The notes: a model not told the origin generated them from the letters alone. A stretch of DNA of 23,495 bases from Gracilaria domingensis (GCA_022539475.1 VCMS01000493.1:1-23495), one strand, 5' to 3'. Shown: positions 9,077-17,323, counted from the first letter of the stretch. Program-made: numbers and translations.

Positions 9077-9827
9077 GCCGCGCGCGGAGCTGCCGCAGTC
9101 GCCGTCGCCGCCGCCGGCCGTGTCTCCCCGCCGCCGAGCGCGCTGCCCGCCCAAGCGCCCGGTGGAGAAGCACGAGCTCAAGCTGCTGAAAATCGCGCCG
9201 TCTCAAATAAGCTTCACGGACGACAGCGCGCAGCAAACCATCTTCGCCGCGTTCATCGCGCTGGGCGCCGCGGCGGTGCTGCTGCCGCCGCTGCTCAGCC
9301 CGCCGCCGCTCGTGCAGACGGGCGTGGCGGGCGCGGCGGCGGCGGCGCTGGCGACGTGGGCCGTCGACGCGCTGTCGCTGGACGGCGCGCTGCAGAAGGC
9401 CGGCTGGCTGGCGCTGCAGTCGCGCCGCCGCGTGGCGCGCCACGAGGCGGCGCACATCCTGGTGGCGCACCTGCTGGCGCTGCGCGTGCAGCGCTTCCAC
9501 ATGCCGTCCGCGCTGCGCGCGCTGCGCGGCGAGGCGGCCGGCGCCGTCATCGCCGACCGCGGCGCCGATGCGTACGACACGTGCGCCGTGGCGGTGGCCG
9601 GCACCGTGGCCGAGATCCGCGCGTTTGGCCACGCCAGGGGCGGCGTCGACGACATTGAGAAGGCGCTGCGCGTGGGCGGCCGCTGGCAGGTGGTGTACTG
9701 GGGCGTGGTGGCCGCCGACCTGCTGCTCAAGGAGCACGCGCGCGCGCTCGACGCGCTGGCGCTGGAGATTGCGCGCGGCGAGCAGCGCGTGGACGCGCTG
9801 CTGCGCGTCGTTGACCGCCATGTGTAA
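8970..9827 (+). CDS. M41-like (FtsH-related) HEAAH protein without ATPase domain, probably plastid-targeted
   Basis: The start is the ATG in GCCGCCGCCATG, giving 285 aa; the open frame further upstream is compositional. The first 65 residues are rich in Ala, Pro and Arg, with an 18-Ala run at 19-36 and few acidic residues, as in plastid transit peptides. Two hydrophobic segments follow at about 90-110 and 117-136. A zinc-site motif HEAAH (H158, E159, H162) lies in RHEAAHILVAHLLAL, the pattern of FtsH-type M41 peptidases. An Asp at 227-228 in GGVDDIEKAL sits where FtsH has its third zinc ligand. There is no AAA+ ATPase domain, so it belongs with the small stand-alone M41-like proteins of plants and algae, whose substrates I cannot name. 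Codon usage is extremely GC-rich. Confidence 0.75.
9024..9074 (+). repeat. (GCC)17 coding microsatellite
   Basis: Seventeen perfect GCC triplets encode Ala 19-35 of the M41-like protein; a GCG completes the 18-Ala run. A pure triplet repeat in a presumptive transit peptide should vary in length between strains without breaking the frame. Confidence 0.9.
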
Positions 9828-9972
9828 AGCAGCCCTTTTGTAAGCACCTGCGCTGTAAAACTTTCCTTTGTAGAGTCTACAATGTACACCCCCAACCCCC
9901 GCGCCCCCGTCCGCCCGCGCGAGCGCGTACAGCTGCCGCCCCCCCCCCGCCGCCCGCGCCGTCCCCGCCGCC

Positions 9973-11289
9973 ATGATCTTCGAGAAGACCGCCACCACCG
10001 TGTCGCTGCAGGCCACGCGCCAGCTCTCTCGCCAGCGCCCCGTCACCATCCTGCTTCTGTACGCCGTCGTCGCCTTTGTCGTCGCCGTCGTCTCGTACAA
10101 TGTCACCTTCTCCATGGTCTTGCTCCCGCTCGCGTCCTTCGCCTTTTCCGCGCTCGATCGAACGCCCTCGTACGCGCCTCACCACCGCCTCCTCCCGTTC
10201 GATACGCTGCCGCGCGCGGTGGGCGCGCTCCCGCTGCATGACGCCGCGGCGAGCGCCCAGGTCAACTTTGCCTCGCTGCCGATGAGACGACCGGAGGCTG
10301 ACCTCATGCTGTCCTACCTCTCGCCCGAGGACGCGTACTTCGAATACGGCGCCAGTGGTACCACGCTCGCCGTTCCTTCCCTCGTTCACACTGCCTTTTC
10401 CGTCGACCACGACGTGCAGGTTTGCAAGGGAGTCGATGCGGAAATGCATCGCCACAAGCATCTCTCGCACACCTTACGCGCGTTTTGCGTGCCGGTAGCG
10501 CCCGGCCACGCCGGCTGGGGAACAGTCTCGCCGTTTGAAGAAGGCTCGTACGCCGCCTTTCAGAACTACGTTGATTTACCGCGCTCAAACCTCTCCGACC
10601 AGCTATTCGATAAGGTTCTTATCAATGGTCGTGCTCGCGTTGCATGCGCGCTGCGGATACTACCACAACTCAAACCTACAAGCTTAGTTTTCTTTCATGA
10701 CTTCTTTCTGCGACCGGCTCATTACGCTGCCGTCCTTCCGTTCTACCACGAGGTTGCGCGAGTAGTTGCACATGGACCTGTCAAGGGATATACCGACGAG
10801 CCTATGGGCTTGCTAGTGCTACGGCCTCGCGAAGAGTACATCCGTTCGGACGTTTCCATTTCTCGCATTAATGCCATCTACGCACAGTACACTGAGGAGC
10901 AACCCAGCGAAGCGTCCACACAAATTGAAATTGCGTATGATCACGGTCTCCTGCAAAGCGATCGTGGCGCCTTTCCGTACGTCGCGTTTAGACGACAATT
11001 ATCTCGACAAACCACGTACATGCGCATATTACTCGATCTTGTTGCTATTCCGTTTGTCATTCTTACGTACATGGTGCTTCGTGACATTTTCCGAAAGGTC
11101 TTCCTGGAGGCCTTGTCCACGGCCAGTCCGCGTGGGCACCGGTTACTCAGCGGTGATATTCGAGCGGCCACCAGCTGGACGACAGGCACCTCCGGTGGCG
11201 TGCTTGCCGCTAACACCAAGTCAAATTCAATGCCGGTCACGAGTGGCAGAACACAACTGACTTCTTCTGTAGGTGGCAAGGCCGAGTAA
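9973..11289 (+). CDS. Membrane-anchored putative class I methyltransferase-like protein
   Basis: The ATG follows CCGCCGCC and opens a 438-aa frame. Residues about 23-60 are strongly hydrophobic (one long or two short membrane segments), and a second hydrophobic stretch lies at about 348-372. Between them is a soluble domain. It contains EADLMLSYLSPEDAYFEYGASGTT (about 108-131), resembling motif I of SAM-dependent methyltransferases, then a FSVDHD strand end, KVLINGRARVACALRIL (from residue 214) and FFHDFF (about 240-245), the pattern of algal methyltransferase-like proteins. The methyltransferase call is inferred from motif layout; the substrate is unknown. The C-terminal tail of about 65 residues is Ser/Thr/Gly-rich. 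Codons are G/C-ending at the 5' end and much more mixed after about 10500. The 145-bp gap upstream holds a 10-C run (9939-9948) and the inverted repeat TGTAGAGTCTACA (9869-9881). Confidence 0.75.
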   Translation: MIFEKTATTVSLQATRQLSRQRPVTILLLYAVVAFVVAVVSYNVTFSMVLLPLASFAFSALDRTPSYAPHHRLLPFDTLPRAVGALPLHDAAASAQVNFASLPMRRPEADLMLSYLSPEDAYFEYGASGTTLAVPSLVHTAFSVDHDVQVCKGVDAEMHRHKHLSHTLRAFCVPVAPGHAGWGTVSPFEEGSYAAFQNYVDLPRSNLSDQLFDKVLINGRARVACALRILPQLKPTSLVFFHDFFLRPAHYAAVLPFYHEVARVVAHGPVKGYTDEPMGLLVLRPREEYIRSDVSISRINAIYAQYTEEQPSEASTQIEIAYDHGLLQSDRGAFPYVAFRRQLSRQTTYMRILLDLVAIPFVILTYMVLRDIFRKVFLEALSTASPRGHRLLSGDIRAATSWTTGTSGGVLAANTKSNSMPVTSGRTQLTSSVGGKAE

Positions 11290-11344
11290 CTAATTAACCA
11301 GTTTGTCTTATTTGTTGTTGATGCTAGCTGAGCGAATACAAAAC

Positions 11345-12142
11345 TCAATATGTATGTTCGTAGTACTGATGTTGTGCCTCATCGTGAGGATACAACGTAT
11401 AATAATCCACGGCTCCATCCGCGCGCACAATCCTCACAAAACATCGGCCGTCGTCCATGAGGTGGGTCATGAGCGGGTGCTTTTTGTTGTGCTCAGTTTC
11501 GCGTATGAATTGCTTCTCGGCTTCTGAGCAATGCGAAATATCCACTTCTTCAAGCTGTTCCTCGCCAGTCAAAACGACCGACTCCTCCGAGAATTGTCTA
11601 GTCGGACCCCGCTCCGAGCATCGTGTTTGGGCGCTGTGCTCGGCGTGCGATACGGGTGCGGAATTGGGTGGCTTTGCGGTCGGCTGTTGTGCTTGGGTGG
11701 CATGAAGGTTATTTGCGTTTAGATTGCGAAGTGCGGAACGATTTATCTTCTCCGATCGCAACACCTCCTTCAAAATCTTCTTCCTCTTCCTCTTGGAAGG
11801 CGTTTCCTTCACGGGGGCAGGTGCGTCTTGCATTTCGACGTCGGGCTTGAATACTCGAACCTTTTTCGTTTCGAACAAGGGAACATTTTCGTCATCATGG
11901 TGCGAGGAACGACGACGTTTGCGACAAGAAGACGGTGTCGGGACGTAGCGCTTTCGCTTTGAGTGCGACGAATTGACGCGACTGTGCGACTTTTTACGAG
12001 CATGTTGTCCCAAAGGAGTTGACGGCGTGGCTCCCGCTCCAACATCACTCCAAGGCTCGCTTCCGAGAGGCGACCGTCGCGTTCTCTTTTTCGGCCGTTC
12101 CTCTGCGCGGTGAGCACGGGTTGGCGTCGTCGCTGAAAACAT
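11345..12142 (-). CDS. Basic, probably nuclear protein of unknown function
   Basis: The 265-aa ORF starts at an ATG (MFSATTPTR) and ends in TGA 55 bp from the stop of the convergent upstream gene. The N-terminal 140 residues carry several basic clusters that look like nuclear localisation signals (RPKKRTRR, SKRKRY, CRKRRR, SKRKRKK) interspersed with Ser-Pro and Thr-Pro sites. The middle is Gln/Ala/Pro-rich and likely disordered. The C-terminal 90 residues are acidic then compact, ending in DGRCFVRIVRADGAVDYYTL, which could form a small beta-structure. I do not recognise the family. Composition and the lack of any competing frame support it as a real gene; a chromatin or cell-cycle role would be speculation. 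Confidence 0.65.
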   Translation of the reverse strand: MFSATTPTRAHRAEERPKKRTRRSPLGSEPWSDVGAGATPSTPLGQHARKKSHSRVNSSHSKRKRYVPTPSSCRKRRRSSHHDDENVPLFETKKVRVFKPDVEMQDAPAPVKETPSKRKRKKILKEVLRSEKINRSALRNLNANNLHATQAQQPTAKPPNSAPVSHAEHSAQTRCSERGPTRQFSEESVVLTGEEQLEEVDISHCSEAEKQFIRETEHNKKHPLMTHLMDDGRCFVRIVRADGAVDYYTLYPHDEAQHQYYEHTY

Positions 12143-12385
12143 GACGGCTTCCCCTTTTCAAGCCAGTGAAGAGGATTCGCGGAAGTTTCGGGCTACTCTG
12201 ATGCTTTGGAACCGTTTAGTGGCTGGGGTCTGAAGGTCTTGGAATGACGGTGCGGTCGAAGGCGAGCTCAGTCATGCGGGGAATGTTTGCACAGCGACAT
12301 GACTAAGGGCGTAGGTTGGCATCGTTGAGCGATGAACGGTCACCAAGAATTATGATTCGCCTCGTGTCCCACCATTTGGGTGCAC

Positions 12386-12436
12386 CTCGCGGGCCATGTC
12401 AACCCGCGAGAGCTGCCATTCCAATTGTTATTTTTT
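12386..12436 (+). other. GC-rich hairpin followed by a T-run
   Basis: CTCGCGGG (12386-12393) pairs perfectly with CCCGCGAG (12403-12410) around a 9-base loop. A run of T begins about 18 bases later (around 12429). Hairpin plus T-run would suit the end of a polymerase III transcript or an RNA 3' structure, but no A or B box is evident upstream. It could also be a transposon terminal relic. Confidence 0.35.
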
Positions 12437-12769
12437 TAGAAAGAATTCCGTAATAATTAAAACACGGGTACAGGTCGGACACAAGTTGAACATTTGTCCA
12501 GGTGTCGCTATTTGCGTGATATGGTAGTTTTTACTTCGTGTCATACACGCCTGCCAGCTGATGGAAGCAGTGGCGCGGGGCGAGCGGAGCAGATCCGTAA
12601 CACCAGGGGTGCGGACAGTCGACGCACTGTGAAGCAGTGTTGCACGATATGAATAAATATTTACGTAACTGTACACTGGTGTATAGAATTGAAGATCTTA
12701 CGAGAGGCAGTGAGCATATGATTTGTGCAATCATAATGCCGACCGTCCCGATGAGCTGTGATTATTTAA

Positions 12770-12784
12770 GGCGATCTCATCGCC
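12770..12784 (+). other. Perfect 6-bp hairpin upstream of the decayed ORF1
   Basis: GGCGAT and ATCGCC flank a CTC loop, 23 bp before the ATG at 12808 and just after an AT-rich TATTTAA motif. If the element was transcribed from here, the hairpin would sit in its leader. Confidence 0.4.
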
Positions 12785-12807
12785 GAGCTGTGTAACTCAC
12801 CGTGGCC

Positions 12808-13547
12808 ATGTCTATTTCTCGTTCCAAGAAATTCCCCCAATCTTCAAAGCGGTGGCGTCTTCGAGTATTACACGACCTCAGCGTAATCGCTGAAAGCACA
12901 CAACAGCAAAACCCCAATCCTGTGGGAGTCATTCCCATCTGAGAAAACGCTGCACAGTTGGATCGACTCTCTTAGACCACTGAAAAGCCCACGAAAAACG
13001 ATTATGCCGCGGTAGTCAGTGATTTAAACGCTGGAAAGCTCAAGGGCGAAGGTAGTGTTTTCGAACGGGTCCGCATGTGCCAGTTACCTACTTCGGGTAT
13101 TTCAAGCCGCTGAGTGACGCGTTTCTGAACAATTTGAGGGCTGAAGACCAGCACTCTGCAAAGGAGTGAGAATACCTGAACGCTGCCGGCGTTTGGACTG
13201 AGACTGAAATGGCTGCTTTGTCAATTATTCGTACTGGTACAGACAATGTCGAGGTGTTTGGACGCATTCTGTCTCTGGTGGAAGACTTCTTTAGGGCGAG
13301 CTCGGAAGTGCTTTCCATGCAAGCCCAATACTTTCGCGACATTACTGAACAGGGCGTTGCGATTGCGCGTCAGATGTCTTTCCTTGTGAAGCAGGGGCAT
13401 GACGCCGTCTTTTCAAACTCCTACCGTACCGCGCGAGAGGCTCTTAGTACCAAGCTGGAAATTGAAGCGGCAAAGCAGCTCGCTAAAGCGAGGATCGAGA
13501 AGTCAAAGAAATGGAAGGGTGGCAACAGTGCCACCCCGAGTGAATAA
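12808..13547 (+). pseudogene. Decayed first ORF (gag-like) of a retroelement
   Basis: From ATG 12808 a frame can be followed with protein-like composition to TAA at 13545-13547, but it is broken. There are in-frame stops at TGA 12940-12942 and TAG 12973-12975, a -1 shift near 13086, and TGA 13167-13169. The last part (from ATG 13209, 112 aa) is intact and amphipathic, with a segment rich in Phe, Gln and Ala and a Lys-rich tail. No family is recognised. It is read as the first ORF of a retroelement because its stop overlaps the start of a reverse-transcriptase-like ORF. A decayed host gene is the alternative. Confidence 0.45.
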
Positions 13548-14124
13548 TGTCACAGGACGACACATCCGCCACAGCGTGTTCAGGGGAAGAACCTCTGTGG
13601 CGGAAAACCTCCCAAAGGGCCGACGCATGGAAGTCCATTGGGGCTTCGGAGTTCATGGTCCGTTCGATAAGGTTTGGGATTCGCGACATGCCCACCAAGC
13701 CGTTCGTGCAGGCCCTCGAGCTTGGAGACATTCCCCAGACAGAGGAGGACAAGGCATTTGCCTTGAACGACCTCAACGAAAGAGTTCGCACGGGAATATA
13801 CGAGGAAGTATCGCAAAACTACGCCAAGTCCTGTGCGGATCGCGGGTGCATGATCTGGTCGGCATTCACTACGTGAACCGGCGAAGGGAACGAGAGAAAG
13901 GGTCGCTTCGTAGTGAACTTTCACAGACAGAGTATGCACTGGAGGAAAGGTGTAGTGCAACCCGTGAGCGGGAAAAAGATGTAGAGCAACGCATTTTGCG
14001 TGGTTATCAGGATGATGCGCCTCATATACTCAGGGGAGTGATACGAGGATGCACTCGAAGAGTTATGAGTTGGACCCAATTTTGGCGGTTACTTTTGGAA
14101 TGGCTTTCCCACAGTTACCTTTAA
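13547..14124 (+). pseudogene. Truncated second ORF with reverse-transcriptase-like N-terminus
   Basis: The ATG shares its A with the TAA of the preceding ORF (TAATG). The frame gives 109 aa including WKSIGASEFMVRSIRFGI and KPFVQALELGDIP, then TGA 13874-13876. Past that stop the same frame continues with RKGRFVVNFHRQSMHWRKGV before TAG at 13982-13984. This resembles the fingers region of reverse transcriptases (a W...GI segment followed by a K-x-R-hydrophobic-V-N/D strand). The TGA probably replaced a Trp codon. Beyond about 13985 I cannot follow the protein in any frame, and no YxDD box is present, so the copy is 3' truncated, probably where the Ty3 element begins. The call rests on pattern recognition. 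Confidence 0.4.
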
Positions 14125-14125
14125 T

Positions 14126-15197
14126 CAGGGTTGCCATTGCTGGCCAATACCGCTAGGTGGACGCGTGTACTACACCACCGTGTGTGTGCATATTACGGGA
14201 CAATAGGTAGTGCACCTGAGGTGCCTGACACTGGGCTAGCCACGTGTACGGACCCCTGCGGGTGTGCACCACGTGTACATAGTTAGTTTAGACCTACTTA
14301 GGTGAGCTCGACCTCGTCGTCGCCAGCACCTTTGTAAAGTCAACCCGAGCACTTCTAAGTGAACTCTTTGTCGAGTAGCGCTCTCCTGAGTGGACTCTAC
14401 ACGAGTGAGGCTCTGGCGCCAACCGCCTACGTGGGTTATCACTCTCGCGAGTATAGCCACGTCTGGTTACGGTGGTCCTACCCTCTCGGTACCTTTGAGG
14501 AACATCTGTCGTTGATGTCGGGACCTGAGGGTCGTACCGAGGAAGTATAGGACTAGATTACGAAGTGATCCGACTCTGTATAGAGTTTTGCCGTGTTTAC
14601 GGAAACCCGTGCATTACCGTTGGAGGATCTCGCCCCGCTCCGGGCACAGTGCCGAGGAGGCCCTACCCGTCGCGTGTGGGTGTTGTTTGGTTGTTGTTTT
14701 CTGTTGCTTTCCCTCTCGGGACTACACCTGTCGTTGGTCGTGTTTCATCGTTGCCGATACCACCCCATCTCTGGAGTTTCTCATCGTTTCCTCACCACGT
14801 GGCCTATCACCTCTGTAGGTATAGCCAGTTGCCACTTCGGCCTTACAACCGAGTTACGGTGGTACAGAGGGCTCTGTCACTGGTCTGCCATCTCTCACGA
14901 GAGCGGACCTTCGGACAGTCTGGTGGGTTTCACTCTTCCGAGTTTGCCCCACAAAGTGGTCTCCCGACCTAGAACCGTTTTAGGTCACTGTCGTGGAATT
15001 GACTTGATTGTTGACGGATCACCGTTTTCTGACAACGATCAGGGGACTCTTTAGAGTTTTGGAGGTTGACAACTTTTGAACGTGAACCGCTGACGTGGTG
15101 GTTTACCGAGAAGGTTTATTGAGTTTTCTTGTTCTTTGGGGACTCGTGTACGAGTTTAACTGGATCATCTGGATCAGATTGCCTACTGGTTTCCAGT
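14126..15197 (+). repeat. Long leader / presumed 5' LTR with diverged internal duplications
   Basis: No coding potential is supported. CACGTGTAC occurs at about 14240 and 14270. A 31-bp unit is repeated in tandem at 14357-14387 and 14388-14418, sharing AGTGxACTCT, CGAGT and GCTCT. A larger duplication links 14437-14480 to 14805-14865, sharing TATCAC, GTATAGCCA (14451 and 14819) and GTTACGGTGGT (14466 and 14853). This stretch should contain the 5' LTR, primer-binding site and packaging leader. Several TGG triplets occur near 15160-15195, but I cannot assign a tRNA primer. Confidence 0.5.
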
Positions 15198-17267
15198 ATG
15201 CCGCAACCGCCTCGAGGTTCTCGAGCTGGTTCAGCGCGGTCGTCAGCTGCGGTTCCACCCGTTGCACCGACGTCCCGGTCTATCCCAGATGAGGCGCAAC
15301 CTCTTGAGGTCGTACCCCGCCCCCGGAGAACGCGCTCAGTTACGGAAGCACCTAAGGAAAACGTGGGTTCTGCTCAACCCGTCGTTGAGACACCATCCAT
15401 GGTTAACCCTAACGCTGCTACCGTAGCCGAGTTGGCTAGGTTGGAATCCCGCTTGGATATTAATCACGCTGCTCACGTGGAACTCCTACAGGATGTTACC
15501 TCGTTGAGGACGCAGGTTGATAATGCCCAGGTGAGGGATGTCTCAGGAGACTTACGTCTTCTGAGAAGGGACGTGAATTCCATTATGGAAAATCTGGGTA
15601 CCCCAGACGTCTTCGTCACGGAGTACCGGGCATTTGTCGAGGAAATGCGCACCGATATCGGTCGAATTCGTTCGCGCTTGGAAACGCTGGAGGATACAAT
15701 CCGTATGGATGAAGCTGTGGACGCACAGGTTCCTCAAGGAAATCCATCTGCGGATGAAGACCATCGTTCGGTGAAGCAGAAACGTCGACACCCAAAACGA
15801 GTTCACTATGATTCGGATTCATCGCGCTCTGACTCGAGCGGCATGACTGAAGACAGTTCGTCAGATTCATCTGATAGTGATGACAACCGTCATAGGTCAC
15901 GTTCGACACGGTCGAAAGCGACGCAGTCTACTCAGGCAGTGATGAGATCACGCGTGAAAGGACGGCGCCACTTGGGACTCAAAGAGTTAAAGCCGACGGA
16001 CCCGCTCTACACAAAGCTGTTGTCGTACCGCTATTATCGGTTGGAGGATGTTACTTCGAATCGCTCCTCGCGAGGAACCGGTAAGGTGAAGGACTACATT
16101 CGAAGGTTGAATGTTACCCTTGAAACAAGGAAGTTCTCGGGGACAGATCCTATCCTTGTCTTGGATTTCCTTGCCAGGTTCGTCCAGGAGGCCGATATAC
16201 TCGGTATGAGTGAAGCACAGGCATATGTGGCACTGCCGTACTTCCTAACAGGGACTGCGGAAGATCAGTACAACTCAGTTCGAGGAACCTCGAGAGCCTC
16301 GGAAGGAGGAGTCACGTGTTGGCCGGAAGCCGTGAACTACCTTCTCAGGTCGTACGCGACTTCCAACGCGATTTACAGCGCTACTCTTGCTGTTCGCGAC
16401 ACTAGACAGAAGAGTGGAGAATCTGAAACGGTTTATTCAACGCGGTTGAACAAAGCGTTTCACCGATGTGGTAATGTGTATTCCGCACAGGAGCGGTGTA
16501 CCATGTTTGTTGATGGTTTGGACCCCACCATTCGGTCGTTGGTCGCTCGCCGACGCGAGGAAAAACGCCGAATGACGTACCTAGAGTTGGTTAATTACGC
16601 CCAGGCGGAAGGAGAGACGTATCGAGCCCGCAACCCGGGGCAGCGCCGCTCGAAAGCGCTACTCGCGGAGAGTTCGTCACCATCGATGTCGGTTTTGCGA
16701 CGTGAAACCGCTGTCGGTGACGCTGATAACGTCCACTTCATCGGAAGTAACCCCGATTCTTACGGATCTACGGACCTGCCGTCAACCTCGATTCCGAGCA
16801 CGGAAGAAGACCCCGCATTGTATGCCCAAGGTGTCCGGGTGCCTGCAGCCCCGCTGCCTTACGCTAACAATTCGTCGCGTCTGAACCGTCCAGGGTGGAA
16901 GGACACAGCACCACAACGTCGAGTGGACAATCGCCCTCGCGACAAACCGGCCTCGGTCATATGTTACCAGTGCTACCTTCCAGGTCACGTATCGACGCAG
17001 TGCGTATTTCCGCCGTCGCACAGGCCGAAAATTATTGCGTATTACGACGCCCTCACGCCCGAGGAAAAGGAATCTGTTCCACGAAAGGAATATGATAAGG
17101 CCAGAGCTGAACTTGGATTACCGGTTCCGGTCTATGCTCAGCCCTCCGTTCCGGCACAGGCACCTTCGAACCAGGTTCAAGGCGAAGTACCCACGCATGG
17201 GGTTCAGTTAGGCCCCCCGAACGGAGTTCACGCACCGAATTCGGTGAGCCCCGTTCAGAAAAACTGA
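15198..17267 (+). CDS. gag: Ty3/gypsy Gag polyprotein (capsid and nucleocapsid)
   Basis: Gag forms the virus-like particle in which the element RNA is copied. From ATG 15198 (MPQPPRGSRAG) the ORF encodes 689 aa without interruption; the frame is open slightly upstream but lacks an ATG. The N-terminus is Pro/Ser/Arg-rich and is followed by a probable coiled coil (about 75-190) and an acidic-Ser/Arg tract (about 210-250). The capsid-type Retrotrans_gag region spans about 300-475 and includes YFLTGTAEDQYNSV and SGESETVYSTRLNKAF. A CCHC zinc knuckle follows: C589, C592, H597 and C602 in CYQCYLPGHVSTQC (CX2CX4HX4C). Gag ends in TGA at 17265-17267, where pol begins in the -1 frame. It is the only intact ORF in the element. 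Confidence 0.92.
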   Translation: MPQPPRGSRAGSARSSAAVPPVAPTSRSIPDEAQPLEVVPRPRRTRSVTEAPKENVGSAQPVVETPSMVNPNAATVAELARLESRLDINHAAHVELLQDVTSLRTQVDNAQVRDVSGDLRLLRRDVNSIMENLGTPDVFVTEYRAFVEEMRTDIGRIRSRLETLEDTIRMDEAVDAQVPQGNPSADEDHRSVKQKRRHPKRVHYDSDSSRSDSSGMTEDSSSDSSDSDDNRHRSRSTRSKATQSTQAVMRSRVKGRRHLGLKELKPTDPLYTKLLSYRYYRLEDVTSNRSSRGTGKVKDYIRRLNVTLETRKFSGTDPILVLDFLARFVQEADILGMSEAQAYVALPYFLTGTAEDQYNSVRGTSRASEGGVTCWPEAVNYLLRSYATSNAIYSATLAVRDTRQKSGESETVYSTRLNKAFHRCGNVYSAQERCTMFVDGLDPTIRSLVARRREEKRRMTYLELVNYAQAEGETYRARNPGQRRSKALLAESSSPSMSVLRRETAVGDADNVHFIGSNPDSYGSTDLPSTSIPSTEEDPALYAQGVRVPAAPLPYANNSSRLNRPGWKDTAPQRRVDNRPRDKPASVICYQCYLPGHVSTQCVFPPSHRPKIIAYYDALTPEEKESVPRKEYDKARAELGLPVPVYAQPSVPAQAPSNQVQGEVPTHGVQLGPPNGVHAPNSVSPVQKN

Positions 17268-17323
17268 CTTCGGGAGTTTCCCCTACGGGAGGGGCGCCTT
17301 CCGAGCCGAAGTTAAAGGCGCCC
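17258..17323 (+). promoter_or_regulatory. Candidate -1 ribosomal frameshift site at the gag-pol junction
   Basis: The last gag codons read AAA AAC TGA preceded by G, giving GAAAAAC (17258-17264), one base from the classical slippery heptamer AAAAAAC, directly against the gag stop. Pol lies in the -1 frame. Downstream, CCCCT (17280-17284) can pair with AGGGG (17290-17294). Alternatively GGGCGCC (17292-17298) can pair with GGCGCCC (17317-17323); the two stems exclude each other. The P-site slip would mismatch at its first base, so the site is imperfect. The -1 offset could also be a simple deletion. Confidence 0.4.

Larger units (their letters stand above)
12143..12807. other. Intergenic region with two perfect hairpins
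   Basis: This holds the promoter side of the basic nuclear protein and the upstream flank of a decayed element. I find no tRNA or known snRNA pattern. Two perfect hairpins stand out: 12386-12410 and 12770-12784. A TATTTAA-like motif at about 12763 precedes the second hairpin and the ATG at 12808. Confidence 0.5.

Noticed and set aside
9003..10115. 370-aa minus-strand ORF over the M41-like gene
   Set aside because: Antisense shadow; it translates the GCC run as poly-Gly and has no domain.
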